Below, one piece after another: positions 5,729-6,010 of a DNA stretch of 6,010 bases (its first letter is position 1; the number at the start of each line of letters is the position of its first letter). Source of the stretch: Anaerolineales bacterium. GTDB taxonomy: Bacteria > Chloroflexota > Anaerolineae > Anaerolineales > JABWBV01. A program made the translations under genes and the position numbers. The stretch spans positions 1 to 6,010 of the forward strand of contig JALUWE010000546.1 of assembly GCA_027019845.1 (NCBI GenBank), written 5' to 3'. The notes beneath the pieces are model-generated. The model saw nothing but the letters and a program-made list of their open reading frames with translations. It was not told where the DNA came from and searched no databases.

Positions 5729-5777
5729 CATCCTTCGACTACGAGCGGCCTGCGCCGCCCTCCGCTCAGGATGCAAT
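5729..5777. repeat. Hairpin repeat copy 2 (49 bases)
   Basis: It is identical to copy 1, so this duplication is recent or the copies are kept alike by gene conversion. The outer arms are at 5729-5734 and 5768-5773. Confidence 0.8.
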
Positions 5778-5832
5778 CCCCAATCCCTATCCCCAATCCC
5801 TATCCCCAATCCCTATCCCTATCTCCACCCCC

Positions 5833-5882
5833 CATCCTTCGACTTCGAGCGAGCTTTGCCCGCCCTCCGCTCAGGATGCAAT
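5833..5882. repeat. Hairpin repeat copy 3 (50 bases, diverged loop)
   Basis: The outer arms CATCCT (5833-5838) and AGGATG (5873-5878) are intact, while the centre is diverged: CTTCG in place of CTACG, then GAGCGAGCTTTGCCC. The inner pairing shrinks to GAGCG with CGCTC. The arms are conserved better than the loop. Confidence 0.75.
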
Positions 5883-5924
5883 TCCCACTCCCTATCCCCA
5901 CTCCCTATCCCTATCTCCACCCCC

Positions 5925-5972
5925 CATCCTTCGACTACGAGCGGCTGCGCCCCCCTCCGCTCAGGATGCAAT
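5925..5972. repeat. Hairpin repeat copy 4 (48 bases)
   Basis: The outer arms are intact at 5925-5930 and 5963-5968, as is the inner GAGCGG/CCGCTC pair. Only the loop differs from copy 1: GGCTGCGCCCCCC replaces GGCCTGCGCCGCCC, one base shorter. Confidence 0.75.
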
Positions 5973-6010
5973 CCCCAATCCCTATCCCCAATCCCTATCC
6001 CCCCCCCCTC

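Larger units (their letters stand above)
5638..6008. repeat. Composite array: four hairpin repeats with G-free spacers
   Basis: A unit of about 91 bases is repeated four times. Each unit is a hairpin element of 48-50 bases (starting at 5638, 5729, 5833 and 5925) followed by a spacer with no G on the + strand (5687-5728, 5778-5832, 5883-5924, and from 5973). The spacers are built from a 13-base unit, CCCCAATCCCTAT or CCCCACTCCCTAT, and in the first three end in TATCTCCACCCCC. Spacer 2 is 55 bases against 42 for spacers 1 and 3, exactly one extra 13-base unit. The fourth spacer is cut short by a ten-C run (5999-6008) at the window end. The array arose by segmental tandem duplication with slippage and may continue beyond the window. 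Confidence 0.9.
5420..6010. other. Gene-free, repeat-filled region
   Basis: No credible coding region is seen on either strand in these 591 bases. Minus-strand open frames here translate the tandem repeats (repeating MGIGIGD and GGRRRPLVVEGW stretches) and are not genes. No tRNA, promoter or protein-coding remnant is recognised. Between the named repeats, only about 5609-5637 is unexplained sequence. Confidence 0.8.

Noticed and set aside
5220..5796. Two minus-strand open frames sharing the repeated peptides MGIGIGD and GGRRRPLVVEGW
   Set aside because: They are translations of the tandem repeats. The shared peptides reflect repeat copies, not a conserved protein.
5638..6010. CRISPR-like alternation of repeats and spacers
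   Set aside because: The repeats are about 49 bases and the spacers are not unique: all are built from the same 13-base C-rich unit. No cas gene is present.

Overview
The window looks like part of a surface-polysaccharide (exopolysaccharide, capsule or O-antigen-like) gene cluster from a GC-rich bacterium. All credible genes are on the + strand. The GC-rich codon use, the dispersed 'CATCCTTCGAC...CTCAGGATG' and 'ATTCTTCGCT...CTCAGAATG' repeats, and the low-complexity spacers recall Chloroflexota (Anaerolineae-like) genomes. That assignment is inference from style: there is no rRNA or marker gene here.

Layout. Positions 2-757 hold the 3' part of a family 2 glycosyltransferase whose start lies outside the window. 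A short tandem repeat of 8-9 base units (753-844) fills the whole gap to the next gene. It supplies both the upstream stop codon and the in-frame stop just before the next start. Positions 847-2592 encode an unusual three-part protein: two N-terminal membrane segments, a small-molecule/LPS-kinase-like domain whose catalytic HGD motif is replaced by RLS, and a class I SAM methyltransferase domain. Next comes a lower-GC island (about 2620-3423) with its own extended -10 promoter and a VapBC-type toxin-antitoxin pair: an AbrB/SpoVT-fold antitoxin and a PIN-domain toxin overlapping by ATGA. The polysaccharide genes then resume with a GT4-type glycosyltransferase (3448-4641) and a NodB/CE4 polysaccharide deacetylase (4670-5419).

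The last 590 bases (5420-6010) hold no credible gene and are almost entirely repeats. They contain a perfect 28-base palindrome; a run of CATCCGTC repeats; a 29-base tandem duplication with a hairpin-type repeat; and a composite array of four roughly 49-base hairpin repeats. Each array copy is followed by a G-free spacer built from a 13-base unit. On the minus strand each spacer gives at least five G-tracts with three-base loops, a textbook G-quadruplex motif.

Working together: the two glycosyltransferases would add sugars to a lipid-linked or surface glycan, and the deacetylase would remove N- or O-acetyl groups. The membrane kinase-like/methyltransferase protein could cap or modify the chain or organise the assembly complex. 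This capping idea is by analogy with the WbdD chain terminator and is not shown by the sequence. The toxin-antitoxin pair appears to be an insertion into the cluster. The genes downstream of it have no obvious strong promoter of their own, so they may be read from the toxin-antitoxin promoter.
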